Shown: positions 1-7,873 of the stretch, one piece after another
How positions within the stretch are numbered: the first letter of the stretch is position 1
How the letters are laid out: each line of letters starts with the position of its first letter
Source: Bacillota bacterium
GTDB taxonomy: Bacteria > Bacillota > UBA4882 > UBA8346
DNA length: 64,000 nt
Reading direction: 5' to 3'
Assembly (NCBI GenBank): GCA_023402395.1
Contig: JAEYGI010000040.1
Span: 1-64,000, forward strand
Made by a program: the position numbers and the translations under genes
Notes under the pieces: generated by a model
The model's database searches: none
What the model saw: only the letters and a program-made list of their open reading frames with translations
What the model was told of the DNA's origin: nothing

Positions 1-63
1 TTCAACGGTCTTTAGCCCTTTTTCTTTTACGATTTCTTTTAGTTCTTTTTTATCGATTCCCAT
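1..63 (-). CDS. IS256-like transposase, N-terminus only (partial)
   Basis: The minus strand carries an ATG at 63-61 preceded by a good Shine-Dalgarno (AAGGAG, plus-strand 72-80) and reads MGIDKKELKEIVKEKGLKTV before running off the window. The KE(I/L)(I/V)KEKxLKT(V/T)E opening resembles the N-terminus of IS256 (Mutator-type) transposases. Only 21 codons are visible, so the DDE catalytic core cannot be checked. The call rests on this short match plus the IS-end-like sequence just upstream of the start. Confidence 0.45.
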   Translation of the reverse strand, partial: MGIDKKELKEIVKEKGLKTVE

Positions 64-123
64 TTCTTTTTCTCTCCTTACTTTTTTATCGGCAAGGAGT
101 TTACACATTTTATTTTACACACC
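1..123 (-). mobile_element. End of an IS256-family insertion sequence (partial)
   Basis: Between the putative transposase start (63) and the repeat array (from about 124) lies an AT-rich stretch with two copies of TTTACACA-like sequence (about 98-121), a pattern seen at IS256-type ends. The 21-bp array begins abruptly at this border with the 3' part of a repeat word, which suggests that the element inserted into the array. The other end and target duplication lie outside the window. Confidence 0.4.
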
Positions 124-361
124 CTGATCCGGGAGCCGGATCAGTTGGAGCGGGAGTTGCTACAGATGGAAATATTAGAGGATCATTTGTAGGGGCTGTC
201 GCTACAGATGGAAATGTTGAAGCTTCATTTGAAGCGAGTGTTGCTGCAGTTGATCCGGGAACCGGATCAGTTGATCCAACAGTTCGATCAGATGGGTGCG
301 GGGTCGCTCCAACTGATCGGGGAGTCGGATCAGTTGGAGCGAGGGCGCTACCGAAATGGGG
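124..361. repeat. 21-bp register dyad array 1 (CANNTG words)
   Basis: Twelve-base words recur every 21 bp at 140, 161, 182, 203, 224, 245, 266, 287, 308, 329 (and a weak one at 350), separated by variable 9-base spacers. Ten words have a central CANNTG (CAGTTG, CAGATG, CATTTG, CAACTG), usually flanked by ATC or GAT, for example ATCAGTTGGAGC and TGCAGTTGATCC. Words occur in both orientations, so neighbouring words can pair into hairpins. The left end is cut by the IS-like sequence. The array is the same family as the one at 39279-39689, in the opposite orientation. Because 21 is a multiple of three, heptad-like ORFs open on both strands; I read them as by-products. Confidence 0.8.
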
Positions 362-461
362 AGAAATGTATAGTCAATAGTAGCTTCGCGCCTTTGAGCC
401 TGTGGGAAAAATAACGAACCATTTTCTTGGTGGGTAACCTTATTTGTCGGAGGAATTTGAT

Positions 462-962
462 ATGGCAAAGATCGACGACCTAATTAATGAATTAAGTAAA
501 ATATCCCCAATGCCGGACGATAATACGCTTACACCTGAAGTACTCCAGGATTATGAAGTGATTGTAAGTGAATTGGCATTATTAAAAGACCCAAAGTGTA
601 TCCTGCCGTTGATCAAATCATTCGGATACGGCGAAGCATGGGGGTTATATTGGACTACGTTGCATCTGCTTGAAGAATTTGCAGTGGAACAAGTTGATCT
701 GTTACTTATTGAGAGTCTTTCTACTGAAGGAAAAGGGACCAGGATGTGGGCCGCCTATATGCTGGGTCGAAGCAGAAATATTCAAGCGGTTGATGGGTTG
801 ATCAACCTTTTGAAAGATCCCAATGAATTGGTTAGATATAATGCCGCCACGGCTTTGGGCATGATCGGCGATAGTAAAGCCAGGCCCTATTTGGAAGCAA
901 TCAAAAATGATACATCAACCGAAGTTCGAAACGCGGTTGAAGGGGCGCTCGGTATGATATAA
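462..962 (+). CDS. HEAT-repeat protein, probable immunity-type protein
   Basis: A 166-residue soluble protein. The ATG at 462 has GGAGGA 7 nt upstream, so the upstream in-frame TTG at 444 is not used. The second half holds HEAT/PBS-lyase-like helical repeats (RMWAAYMLGRSRNIQAVDGL, then LVRYNAATALGMIGDSKARP, then VRNAVEGALGMI). Small HEAT proteins of this size often lie in polymorphic-toxin immunity clusters, and the next genes are SUKH, GAD/DUF1851 and YezG types. There is no signal peptide or membrane segment. The fold is clear; the partner is not known. Confidence 0.6.
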   Translation: MAKIDDLINELSKISPMPDDNTLTPEVLQDYEVIVSELALLKDPKCILPLIKSFGYGEAWGLYWTTLHLLEEFAVEQVDLLLIESLSTEGKGTRMWAAYMLGRSRNIQAVDGLINLLKDPNELVRYNAATALGMIGDSKARPYLEAIKNDTSTEVRNAVEGALGMI

Positions 963-1024
963 AACAATAAATAAAAATGTCCGGTATCAGATTGAGGGCC
1001 AATGTGATGGGGGGAACTTTTGAT

Positions 1025-1759
1025 ATGGAGGATTGGAAGACCCGGTTTAATAAAGTGATTGAGCTTGTAGAAAGTTTTATTGGTAAACAAGATCCAGTTG
1101 AGAATCAGGAGAGCGGTCAAAAGCTCCCGGAACCGTTGGCCTTGTTTTATCGGTACTTCGGAGACCGGATCAACGATATTGTTACCTATAACAATTTTAT
1201 CCCGTCCGGTGATTTGAATTATACCAATGAATATGTGATTTTTTATGTTCATGAAGGAGAAACCTGCAGCTGGGCTACATATAGGGAACGTAACGATTTC
1301 AGAGTCATCAAAATTGATGAGGATCAACATGTTATTCAGGAGAAAAATGATCTCACCGACTTTTTGTTTCAAATATGCATCTATGAATTATGTCTGCGCC
1401 TAACATACAATATGATGTTCTTTGGCAAGCCGGATGCGGTTAAAGAAATTGCTGATTCTTGGAATGAGTATCCTTTTGCTCGCAGGAGAAATAGAGATCA
1501 ATTTCCAAACGAATTTTATTACAAAAACGGAACGATTGGTTTTGTTTGGTATGGAGATGAAGGCTGTTCGTTTTATTGTGGCGGGGAAACCAACGATAAG
1601 CTCGGATTTATGAAATCTTACACCGAGTCGAAAGGGCTTAAGGATGATAAGGTACATACTGATTTGAATCAAAGATTGGAAAATGGATACTGGGACTTCT
1701 ATATCAATGGAGAGCCTTGCCAAGAGAAAGAATTTTGGATACCCGGAGTGATTGAGTAA
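1025..1759 (+). CDS. SUKH (SMI1/KNR4)-like immunity protein
   Basis: A 244-residue protein. ATG 1025 follows a G-run 10 nt upstream and is preferred over ATG 977. The segment around residues 35-60 (LPEPLALFYRYFGD) is the conserved start of the SMI1/KNR4 fold, followed by alternating strands and an aromatic-rich core. In bacteria SUKH proteins neutralise toxins of contact-dependent or secreted systems. The family call rests on this motif and on the neighbouring immunity genes; the C-terminal half (YKNGTIGFVWYGDEGCSFYC) is unfamiliar to me and could be a second domain. Confidence 0.5.
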   Translation: MEDWKTRFNKVIELVESFIGKQDPVENQESGQKLPEPLALFYRYFGDRINDIVTYNNFIPSGDLNYTNEYVIFYVHEGETCSWATYRERNDFRVIKIDEDQHVIQEKNDLTDFLFQICIYELCLRLTYNMMFFGKPDAVKEIADSWNEYPFARRRNRDQFPNEFYYKNGTIGFVWYGDEGCSFYCGGETNDKLGFMKSYTESKGLKDDKVHTDLNQRLENGYWDFYINGEPCQEKEFWIPGVIE

Positions 1760-2066
1760 AGTTATCAGGTGCTGTTGCATACCGGTGCGCCCGTTATTAA
1801 ACTCCCTCGGCAATGGAGTAATTGATAAATTATGTGAAGCCTCCATTCGGTATTGTAATGATTTTTGTGATTCAATTGGTGAGGACCTAACAGATTTTAT
1901 AGACGAAAACACACCGGTTGTTGATTTGGAATTAAATTATGACTGGGAAAAAGAACATGGCATGCAATGGATCGTCAGGGATGATCAGGTTTTGTATGTA
2001 GGCGCATATGAGGGCGAAGATCCTTGGGGAGATTATACAATGAAAGATGAATGGAATTATGCTTAA
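1752..2066 (+). CDS. Small DUF6985-like protein, possibly truncated
   Basis: A 104-residue protein starting at a TTG that overlaps the previous gene by 8 nt. The C-terminal half (LELNYDWEKEHGMQWIVRD, then VLYVGAYEGEDPWGDY) resembles the DUF6985 family found near toxin-immunity genes. No Shine-Dalgarno is obvious, and the first 15 residues do not look native, so the gene may be the surviving 3' part of a longer one. Confidence 0.4.
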   Translation: MSKVIRCCCIPVRPLLNSLGNGVIDKLCEASIRYCNDFCDSIGEDLTDFIDENTPVVDLELNYDWEKEHGMQWIVRDDQVLYVGAYEGEDPWGDYTMKDEWNYA

Positions 2067-2071
2067 AATGA

Positions 2072-2140
2072 GACCTTAATCCGGTCTTTGCAACTGTAGC
2101 TGAGAGCCTTACGGAGTTTTTGAAGGTGTTAAAAAAATAG
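2072..2140 (+). pseudogene. Remnant: C-terminus of a SUKH immunity gene
   Basis: An open stretch without a start reads NPVFATVAESLTEFLKVLKK and then stops at TAG 2138. ADSLxEFL followed by a short basic tail is the usual end of SMI1/KNR4-type proteins. Everything upstream of it has been lost, so it marks an old deletion between two immunity genes. Confidence 0.5.
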
Positions 2141-2246
2141 AAATTTACTGAGAGTAAGGGGAGCGGTTGTAGATGATTCCATGTTCAGTTTGATGGGTGA
2201 GACGCAAAGAGTATTGCCTATTGCCGCTTTGATGGGAGGAAGTATG

Positions 2247-2514
2247 ATGATCTATAAAGTAACCGATGACTCCGGCTTTTTAGGAATTATTAATCCTGAT
2301 CTGTATAAGTCGTTTGTGGATGAAAACTGGGAATTTGAGCAGCTTTTTGCGCATTTTAAAATGGAAATAAAGAAGAAGAATCTCCTTTTGTGGGGAACAG
2401 GTGGTGATCTGGAGTCATGAATATGAGTACGGAGAAAATCCCGAGGAACATATTTAGTATTTGACAAGGTCACTGGCAGAATTTATTTATTCAATGATTG
2501 AAGAAGAAAATTAA
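2247..2514 (+). pseudogene. Broken SUKH-like immunity gene (frameshift and nonsense)
   Basis: ATG 2247 has GGGAGGAAG 5 nt upstream and reads MIYKVTDDSGFLGIINPDLY onward. The frame changes near 2400-2405: the protein continues as VVIWSHEYEYGENPEEHI, meets TAG at about 2454, and continues in the same frame as YLTRSLAEFIYSMIEEEN to TAA 2514. The SLAEFI ending is again SUKH-like. One frameshift plus one nonsense codon make it a likely pseudogene. Confidence 0.5.
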
Positions 2515-2555
2515 TTGTATCATTCAATACTAAATTATCGGGTGAGGGAATCATT

Positions 2556-3116
2556 ATGGACGAATCAATGGAAAAAGTATTTAAGGATTTTACGCTAGCT
2601 GAAAAAGTGAGTCAAGATACAATAACCAAGTATAAGGAGAGAGTAGGAGCAGATGTCGTCGCCATCTGGGAAAAGTATGGTTTTGGAAGCACGTTTAAAG
2701 GATACTTAAAAATCATAAATCCCGCTGATTTGCAGGAATTGCTGGAAGAAACCTACATTATGCCCCTTGACGAAATCCCCGTTTTTGCAACGGGAATGGG
2801 AGATATTATTGCCTGTGACAGCAGAGGGAATTTTGTGATACTAGATTACCGCCATCAGCGCATCAAAGTTTTATGGACCCAAAAAAAGATAAGGTGGAAT
2901 TTTTTCTTGAATAATTATTTCCAGGACGAATATTGGCAATGGCATCCTTATTTCGAGGCGGTGGAGCGGTATGGCGAGCCGGAATATGATGAATGCTTTG
3001 GATATGAACCATTGTTAAGCCTGGGTGGGGCAGAGAGTGTCGCCAACCTGAAAAAAGTGAAGTATCAAGTTCATCTCATCCTTATCGGTGAAATACAGGG
3101 AGTTTTGTCTTGTTGA
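2556..3116 (+). CDS. GAD-like/DUF1851 (Tdi1-type) immunity protein
   Basis: A 186-residue soluble protein. The first 110 residues match the GAD-like domain pattern (YKERVGADVVAIWEKYGFG, then PVFATGMGDIIACD). The end (YEPLLSLGGAESVANLKKVK, then HLILIGEIQGVLS) is the DUF1851 signature. This two-domain layout is known from type VI secretion immunity proteins such as Tdi1. The start ATG has GGGTGAGGG upstream. The C-terminus is complete or nearly so. No cognate toxin gene is visible. Confidence 0.7.
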   Translation: MDESMEKVFKDFTLAEKVSQDTITKYKERVGADVVAIWEKYGFGSTFKGYLKIINPADLQELLEETYIMPLDEIPVFATGMGDIIACDSRGNFVILDYRHQRIKVLWTQKKIRWNFFLNNYFQDEYWQWHPYFEAVERYGEPEYDECFGYEPLLSLGGAESVANLKKVKYQVHLILIGEIQGVLSC

Positions 3117-3144
3117 AATTTAGCTAGGTAAGAGGGAGAGGGTA

Positions 3145-3576
3145 ATGAGTAAAAAATTTGAAGATGAATTTATGGATTTGCAATCGGAACTTATTTCGTT
3201 ATCTTTAGAAGTCACTGATCAGAAAGTTGATAAAATATATGCGTATGCCTCAATTGAAGAAAAAAGTCAAATGTTTAATGCTTTTTTTGAAGTGGCTGGG
3301 GAGATAAAAACGTTAAACCAATTAGGCATTAACCATAATCGAATGATGCAATTCCTGAAATTAGGTACTGAAGATCTAGATAAGATAAAAGCGTTGTGCA
3401 AGGAATATGATATGCCGGTTCCAACAGAATTTAAAATACATTATGATGTTAAAACCGGCAAGTATAATGCTGATTATCAATATACCGAAGTTTGCTCTTC
3501 CAAGACGGGTATAAGCTCCGGCGAAGCATTTATGAATTGGATCAGCCAGAAGAAGCAGGAATCAGGCAAGCCTTAA
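3145..3576 (+). CDS. YezG/DUF600-like immunity protein
   Basis: A 143-residue protein with a strong RBS (AGAGGGAGAGGG) before ATG 3145. The pattern VDKIYAYASIEEKSQMFNAF near residues 29-50, followed by a VKTGKYNADYQY motif, resembles YezG, the antitoxin of the LXG-type toxin YeeF in Bacillus. The match is moderate and based on pattern only. It fits the immunity row. Confidence 0.5.
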   Translation: MSKKFEDEFMDLQSELISLSLEVTDQKVDKIYAYASIEEKSQMFNAFFEVAGEIKTLNQLGINHNRMMQFLKLGTEDLDKIKALCKEYDMPVPTEFKIHYDVKTGKYNADYQYTEVCSSKTGISSGEAFMNWISQKKQESGKP

Positions 3577-3680
3577 TTCTCAATCAAGGAAAAGATATCA
3601 TGAGTTCTGCAATCTTTGAAGACGACTTCAATTTCCTATCAGCCTCAGAGATGATATTGCAATGATTTCAGTAGGATTGA

Positions 3681-4031
3681 TTGTCAAAATCCGGTTTTAG
3701 CAAGATGGATAGGCCAAAAGCCTATTTTGATGAACTATCCGATAAACAGAAGGAGCCAGGCATGGATCGAGATGAATTATTGGTTTTTTTAGTAGAGTTA
3801 ACCTCGCCTATCGGGCCGGAAATATTTGCCGGATACGGATCGCAAATTCAAAACCGGCGGGCGGCTGAATTGTTTGCTGAATTTGAGATCATTGAGGAAT
3901 GGTCAGCCAAGGTTGAGGTGGAAAATACCTTAAAGTTACTGTTTGATATCGCACTCAAGCCTCCGGAGGCTTCTTTTGTGAATAATTATTACGGGCCGGT
4001 TTCAGGAAGTGTGGAACGTTTTTCTCTTTGA
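3681..4031 (+). CDS. Hypothetical protein of the immunity island
   Basis: A 116-residue acidic protein with possible TTG start 3681 (AGGATTGATTG upstream); the internal ATG at 3705 is an alternative. It contains LLVFLVELTSPIGPEIFAGY and ends FVNNYYGPVSGSVERFSL. I do not recognise the family. The next reading frame carries what looks like the C-terminus of another small immunity protein, so this gene may itself be a shortened copy. Confidence 0.35.
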   Translation: MSKSGFSKMDRPKAYFDELSDKQKEPGMDRDELLVFLVELTSPIGPEIFAGYGSQIQNRRAAELFAEFEIIEEWSAKVEVENTLKLLFDIALKPPEASFVNNYYGPVSGSVERFSL

Positions 4032-4032
4032 A

Positions 4033-4158
4033 TTGGTATGTACTGTTGGTAGGCGGGATCTTGTTATACTAAAAAAGATAATTGAGCAGTATCAATGCTA
4101 TCCATCACTGGCAAATTTTATTCATGAACTGCAGTTGGAGCTGTTCGGGGATGACTGA
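4033..4158 (+). pseudogene. Remnant: C-terminal fragment of a small protein
   Basis: A 41-codon open frame without RBS reads VILKKIIEQYQCYPSLANFI and HELQLELFGDD before TGA 4156. It has the helical, acidic end common in small immunity proteins. It follows the previous gene in another frame, so it may be that gene's lost C-terminus or an independent remnant. Confidence 0.3.
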
Positions 4159-4215
4159 TCATTAGTCCTGGTGAAAAGCGAGTACTGGCATAGATGCTTT
4201 TAGGAGAATACAAAA

Positions 4216-5142
4216 TTGGAATCTTTGATTAAAAACGAATTAGATATAAAGCTAAAAAAATTAAATTCAAAAAGATTGGGCTTACTTTTTCTCAACATAA
4301 TATTGATTGTATTGTTTGTAATCCTATATTTGAAAGCGGCCTTTTATTTACGCGATACTTTCAATATTAGCAGCAGATTAATCAGGTATGGCAGCTTACC
4401 GCTGGTCTATATTTTATATTTTTTTCTAAAAAGGAAAAAAAGCAATTTCAACACATTATATAATGAATTTATTATTGAAGACGTAATACGCAGTTATTAT
4501 CCGGACTGGTCTTATCATCAAGAAACTGAAATTGATGCCGATTCTGTTTTGCAGACTTACTTGATAAACAAGGGCAGCAGCATTGATATAACTAATAATA
4601 TAACAGGAGTTATTGGTCAAACCAATTTTAGTTTTTCAGAGATTAAAGTTTTAAAAAATCAATATCTTGGAGCCAAGTTGCCTAAGAAAATATTTCATGG
4701 CTACTTTTTCATATTTGATAATAATAAATTTACCGAATCCAAGTTATATGTTAGACCTTGTTTATTTAAAGATTTTGGCAGCATGGATTTTAACGAGCAG
4801 AAAATGCCAACTGACGCCAGAGAATTTGACGAAAGATTCGCGACATTTTCTGATGACCCGGTTAAGGCAAGGTATATTTTAACCCCTGCTTTAATGGCAA
4901 GAATGCTGGATTTTGAAGTCAAATATAAAAACATGATTTCATTTTTATTTTATAAAGACAAGCTTTACATAGCTTTTAAGGGTAATAAGAATTTTTTGGA
5001 GCCACCCTTGCGGAAACGAATTACGGTAAAAACTATCGCTAAACAAAGGGATATTTTCAAATTAATTGGTTCAATAGTTGAGGAACTAAATATTGATAAT
5101 TATATATGGATAAAAGAAAATACAGTACAAGGAGGACTGTAA
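4216..5142 (+). CDS. DUF3137 membrane protein
   Basis: A 308-residue protein starting at TTG 4216 with TAGGAGA 8 nt upstream. Two adjacent hydrophobic segments (about residues 20-42 and 55-72) are followed by a long cytosolic domain with the DUF3137 hallmarks: an FSEIKVLK strand, FHGYFFIFDNNK, and RYILTPALMARMLDFE near the end. DUF3137 genes are usually paired with lemA, as here (1 nt between stop and next start). The molecular role is unknown; the pair is often linked to membrane or envelope functions. Confidence 0.75.
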   Translation: MESLIKNELDIKLKKLNSKRLGLLFLNIILIVLFVILYLKAAFYLRDTFNISSRLIRYGSLPLVYILYFFLKRKKSNFNTLYNEFIIEDVIRSYYPDWSYHQETEIDADSVLQTYLINKGSSIDITNNITGVIGQTNFSFSEIKVLKNQYLGAKLPKKIFHGYFFIFDNNKFTESKLYVRPCLFKDFGSMDFNEQKMPTDAREFDERFATFSDDPVKARYILTPALMARMLDFEVKYKNMISFLFYKDKLYIAFKGNKNFLEPPLRKRITVKTIAKQRDIFKLIGSIVEELNIDNYIWIKENTVQGGL

Positions 5143-5143
5143 T

Positions 5144-5746
5144 TTGTATAAGTTATTATTAATCTTAATAGGCAGTTATGTTTTTTACTATTTCACAAAT
5201 GATATCCGGTTAATGTTAGGGGTGTTTATATTATTGACACTTTTACTGGTCTGGGGCTCTCAAATAGATATTATACAACGCAAAGAATCTGTAAACCAGG
5301 CAAAGGGCAACATTGATGACGCTTTTCAAAAAAGGCATGATATATTATCGAAAATCTATGAGACAACGAAAGGTTATATTAAATTTAAGGAAAATGAATT
5401 GGAATTAATTGCTGATTTATTTAATGCTGTAAAGAACCCAGCATCTAATTTTAAAGAAAAATTTAAATTACAGAATCAAGTTAAAAACATACTCATCAAC
5501 AACATCGGAAATCTTAAGGATGATCAGGTTGGTAAGCAGTTTGAAACTTTAAATCGATCGATTAATGAAGTGGAAGAAAACTTATCGGCCGCGCGAAGGT
5601 TTTACAATCATTCCGTTAAAGAGTACAATACGGCAATCAGCACTTTTCCCACATCTTTCATAGCTAAAATGAAAGGATTTCAAGCAATGAGTTATTTTGA
5701 AGTTGAGAATGAAAATGTTAAGAAAGATATTGAAATGAAATTTTAA
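5144..5746 (+). CDS. lemA: LemA family protein
   Basis: A 200-residue protein beginning at TTG 5144, with AAGGAGG about 9 nt upstream inside the previous gene. An N-terminal pair of hydrophobic stretches (residues 1-40) is followed by the all-helical LemA domain, including AAARRFYNHSVKEYN-like and FPTSFIAKMKGFQ motifs that are diagnostic of the family. It is translated together with the DUF3137 gene. Base composition is as AT-rich as the rest of this left arm. Confidence 0.85.
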   Translation: MYKLLLILIGSYVFYYFTNDIRLMLGVFILLTLLLVWGSQIDIIQRKESVNQAKGNIDDAFQKRHDILSKIYETTKGYIKFKENELELIADLFNAVKNPASNFKEKFKLQNQVKNILINNIGNLKDDQVGKQFETLNRSINEVEENLSAARRFYNHSVKEYNTAISTFPTSFIAKMKGFQAMSYFEVENENVKKDIEMKF

Positions 5747-6066
5747 ACGCGAAAGAAGGATAGCAAAGCCTGTAAATCGGAATGTTTAACGCACTAGAAT
5801 AATCCCTATGAGTCTGATACTTAGCTTTATTTACCCTATAAAAATGTTTTCCGGGGCAATTTTTAATTAGCGGGTTCGAAAATTGGTTAAGCGGATTTCA
5901 CTGTCTGTTTTTTGGTTATTGTCATTAATTTGCGAATTGGAATTGAGAATCCATGAATAATTTCCAGGAAATAAATTTGATATAAAGGAAAAATTAGAGA
6001 TAAATAGAATTATTTTAAATGGAAGCATTCTACGTTCCAAATAAAATGGGTAAAGGAGATCATTTG
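5747..6066. other. AT-rich intergenic stretch
   Basis: No gene is visible between the lemA stop and the next RBS. A GGCTTTGC-rich end of lemA is followed by AT-rich DNA without a clear promoter pair or terminator. The only landmark is AAAGGAG at 6052-6058 for the next gene. Confidence 0.4.
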
Positions 6067-6807
6067 ATGAAGCTACGCCGAACAATCATTTTGGTAATTG
6101 CTTTAGCAGTCTGCGCAACCTTATCAGGGGTTTTGTTGGCAGCGCCTCCCAGTTTTATCGGAACGATCACCGGAGATATGACCTTAAATGTACCGGCTGA
6201 TTTTGGAGATATTCAAGCGGCTTTAAATTATTTGGACGATAAAAGGATTGCGGGGAATGCAATCGTAACAATTCAAGTAGCGGATGGGACATATAATTAT
6301 ACCAGCACTATCGAGGTAAAACATTCCGAAGGTGGTCGAATTCAAATTCTAGGGAATGTTTCAAACCCAAATAATTGTTTGCTCAGTTTTTCAGGCTGCA
6401 CTCAAGGGTTTTTAATTCAAAACGGGAATAAAATTGGATTAATTGATGGATTTAAATTATACGGAAACGGTACTGTTCAAGAGGGAGTATACATAACGAG
6501 GGGATCATACGCAAAATGTGGAGCAAATTTAATTGTGGATAGTTTTGAACGCGGCATCTTTGTTCATTATAATTCATATGCAATGGTAGCTTCTACTGCA
6601 ATAAATAATAGTTATGCAGGAATCGCAGCTGAATACGATAGTTCAATATATGCTATGTATTCTACCGCAACTGGTAATAATAGAGGCTTTTGGGCAAATA
6701 GATGTTCTACTATTAATGCTGTAGGTGTTGTCTTATCCGGAAATACAACAAATTTCTCACCTAGTGCTAATTCTGATGGAAATATAAACAGTTATATTAG
6801 AAATTGA
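6067..6807 (+). CDS. Secreted right-handed beta-helix protein
   Basis: ATG 6067 lies 8 nt after AAAGGAG. The 246-residue product has a classical signal peptide (KLRR, hydrophobic core, cleavage near LLAAPPS). The mature part begins with DFGDIQAALNYLDDKR, typical for the start of pectate-lyase-like beta-helices. It continues with repeated short strands (GGRIQILGN, GLIDGFKLYGNG, GIFVHYNSYAMV, GIAAEYDSSIYAM, GFWANRCSTINA). No catalytic residues can be assigned. It is probably an exported surface or polysaccharide-binding protein, and monocistronic. Confidence 0.65.
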   Translation: MKLRRTIILVIALAVCATLSGVLLAAPPSFIGTITGDMTLNVPADFGDIQAALNYLDDKRIAGNAIVTIQVADGTYNYTSTIEVKHSEGGRIQILGNVSNPNNCLLSFSGCTQGFLIQNGNKIGLIDGFKLYGNGTVQEGVYITRGSYAKCGANLIVDSFERGIFVHYNSYAMVASTAINNSYAGIAAEYDSSIYAMYSTATGNNRGFWANRCSTINAVGVVLSGNTTNFSPSANSDGNINSYIRN

Positions 6808-6825
6808 AAAACAAGATTATTAGAT

Positions 6826-6856
6826 AAGTTGAAAATTAATTTTGGTCAACTTTTTC
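6826..6856 (+). terminator. Rho-independent terminator after the beta-helix gene
   Basis: AAGTTGA pairs with TCAACTT around an AT-rich loop and is followed by TTTTT. Confidence 0.6.
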
Positions 6857-6917
6857 ATCCTTAAGCCATGAATGGAAAGATGCGGCCATCCGTGATCAAG
6901 TATAGAGAGGCTTAATG

Positions 6918-6962
6918 TGAAGACGTTACTTATTCTTACGGAATAGTGGCGTTTTTCTTTTT
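6918..6962. terminator. Terminator hairpin between convergent genes
   Basis: ACGTTACTTATTC pairs imperfectly with GAATAGTGGCGT, with one bulge and wobble pairs, followed by TTTTTCTTTTTT. It directly precedes the stop of the minus-strand permease. Confidence 0.45.
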
Positions 6963-7873
6963 TAAAACGTATCCGGAAATCTGTCGATGACCAGCCCCGT
7001 TATCGTTGCGAACAGGATTGTAAACAGCAGGTAGAGCACAAAGCGCCTAACGCCAAGAATAATCGTAACGGCTCCCAGGTTGATGATTTTGGTCGCGGGC
7101 CCGGTGATCATAAACGCCGCGGCAGACCCCATGCTCATACCGGTTTGCAGCCATCCCATCAGCAAGGGAATCGTTCCCCCGCCGCACGCATACAGGGGTA
7201 CTCCGATCGTTGCCGCCATCAATACGCCCAACCCCCGTTGGCTGCCAAAAAGGCTAACAACTGCCTTGGAAGGTATATAGTGCTGAAACAGCGCCGAGAG
7301 GGTAACACCGATCAGAAAATAGCCTCCCGTTGCCCTGACGTTCCTTCCGATGTTTTTAAAAAGGCGTAACAGCGGGTTGGGGTCGGTATCCCGGCTTGCC
7401 GGTTCCGCAAAACCGGAAAAATTGAAAAAGTTCTGATTCCGGTAAAAGAAGCGCACGCAAAGTCCAGCCAGGATACCGCAGATCAAACAGGAAACAAACC
7501 GAATGGCCAGCGCTGCCCGGCCAAGGGCGGCGCTGTAAATCAGTAGTTGGGGATTGAGCAAAATAGAGCTCATCATAAATGACGCCAGCCAGTCGTCCTT
7601 CATACCTTTCTCGGAAAATGAAGCGGCGAGGGGGATGGTCCCATACATGCAAAGCGGGGAGGCGATTCCGAGCAGGCTGGCCGGAATCACCCCCCATACT
7701 CCAAGACCTTTGTTTTGCATTGCGCGAAACAATGTATGGATTCGGTCTTTACCGAACACCGAAATCACCGAACCCAGGAAGACACCGACTACCCAATACG
7801 GGGCGATTTGTTCAAATTGAATGCTAAAGTAGAACCATAAATAGATGAACTCGCGTCTGACAATATCAAACAT
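6962..7873 (-). CDS. ArsP/DUF318-type permease
   Basis: A 303-residue integral membrane protein with about eight hydrophobic segments. It carries the two family motifs of ArsP_1/DUF318 permeases: SPLCMYGTIPLAASF near residue 75 and VPLYACGGGTIPLLMGW near residue 230, each with a cysteine. Family members export organoarsenicals or unknown small molecules; some are annotated as metal efflux permeases. It overlaps the end of the DUF362 gene by 8 nt, so the two are translated together. No ArsR gene is near, so arsenic is not supported by context. Confidence 0.75.
   Translation of the reverse strand: MFDIVRREFIYLWFYFSIQFEQIAPYWVVGVFLGSVISVFGKDRIHTLFRAMQNKGLGVWGVIPASLLGIASPLCMYGTIPLAASFSEKGMKDDWLASFMMSSILLNPQLLIYSAALGRAALAIRFVSCLICGILAGLCVRFFYRNQNFFNFSGFAEPASRDTDPNPLLRLFKNIGRNVRATGGYFLIGVTLSALFQHYIPSKAVVSLFGSQRGLGVLMAATIGVPLYACGGGTIPLLMGWLQTGMSMGSAAAFMITGPATKIINLGAVTIILGVRRFVLYLLFTILFATITGLVIDRFPDTF

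Noticed and set aside
124..361. CRISPR array
   Set aside because: Repeats are only 12 bases and not identical, spacers are 9 bases, and there are no cas genes.
6962..7873. Arsenic-resistance operon
   Set aside because: The permease is ArsP-like, but no ArsR, ArsC or ArsB gene is near and the operon partner is a DUF362 protein.
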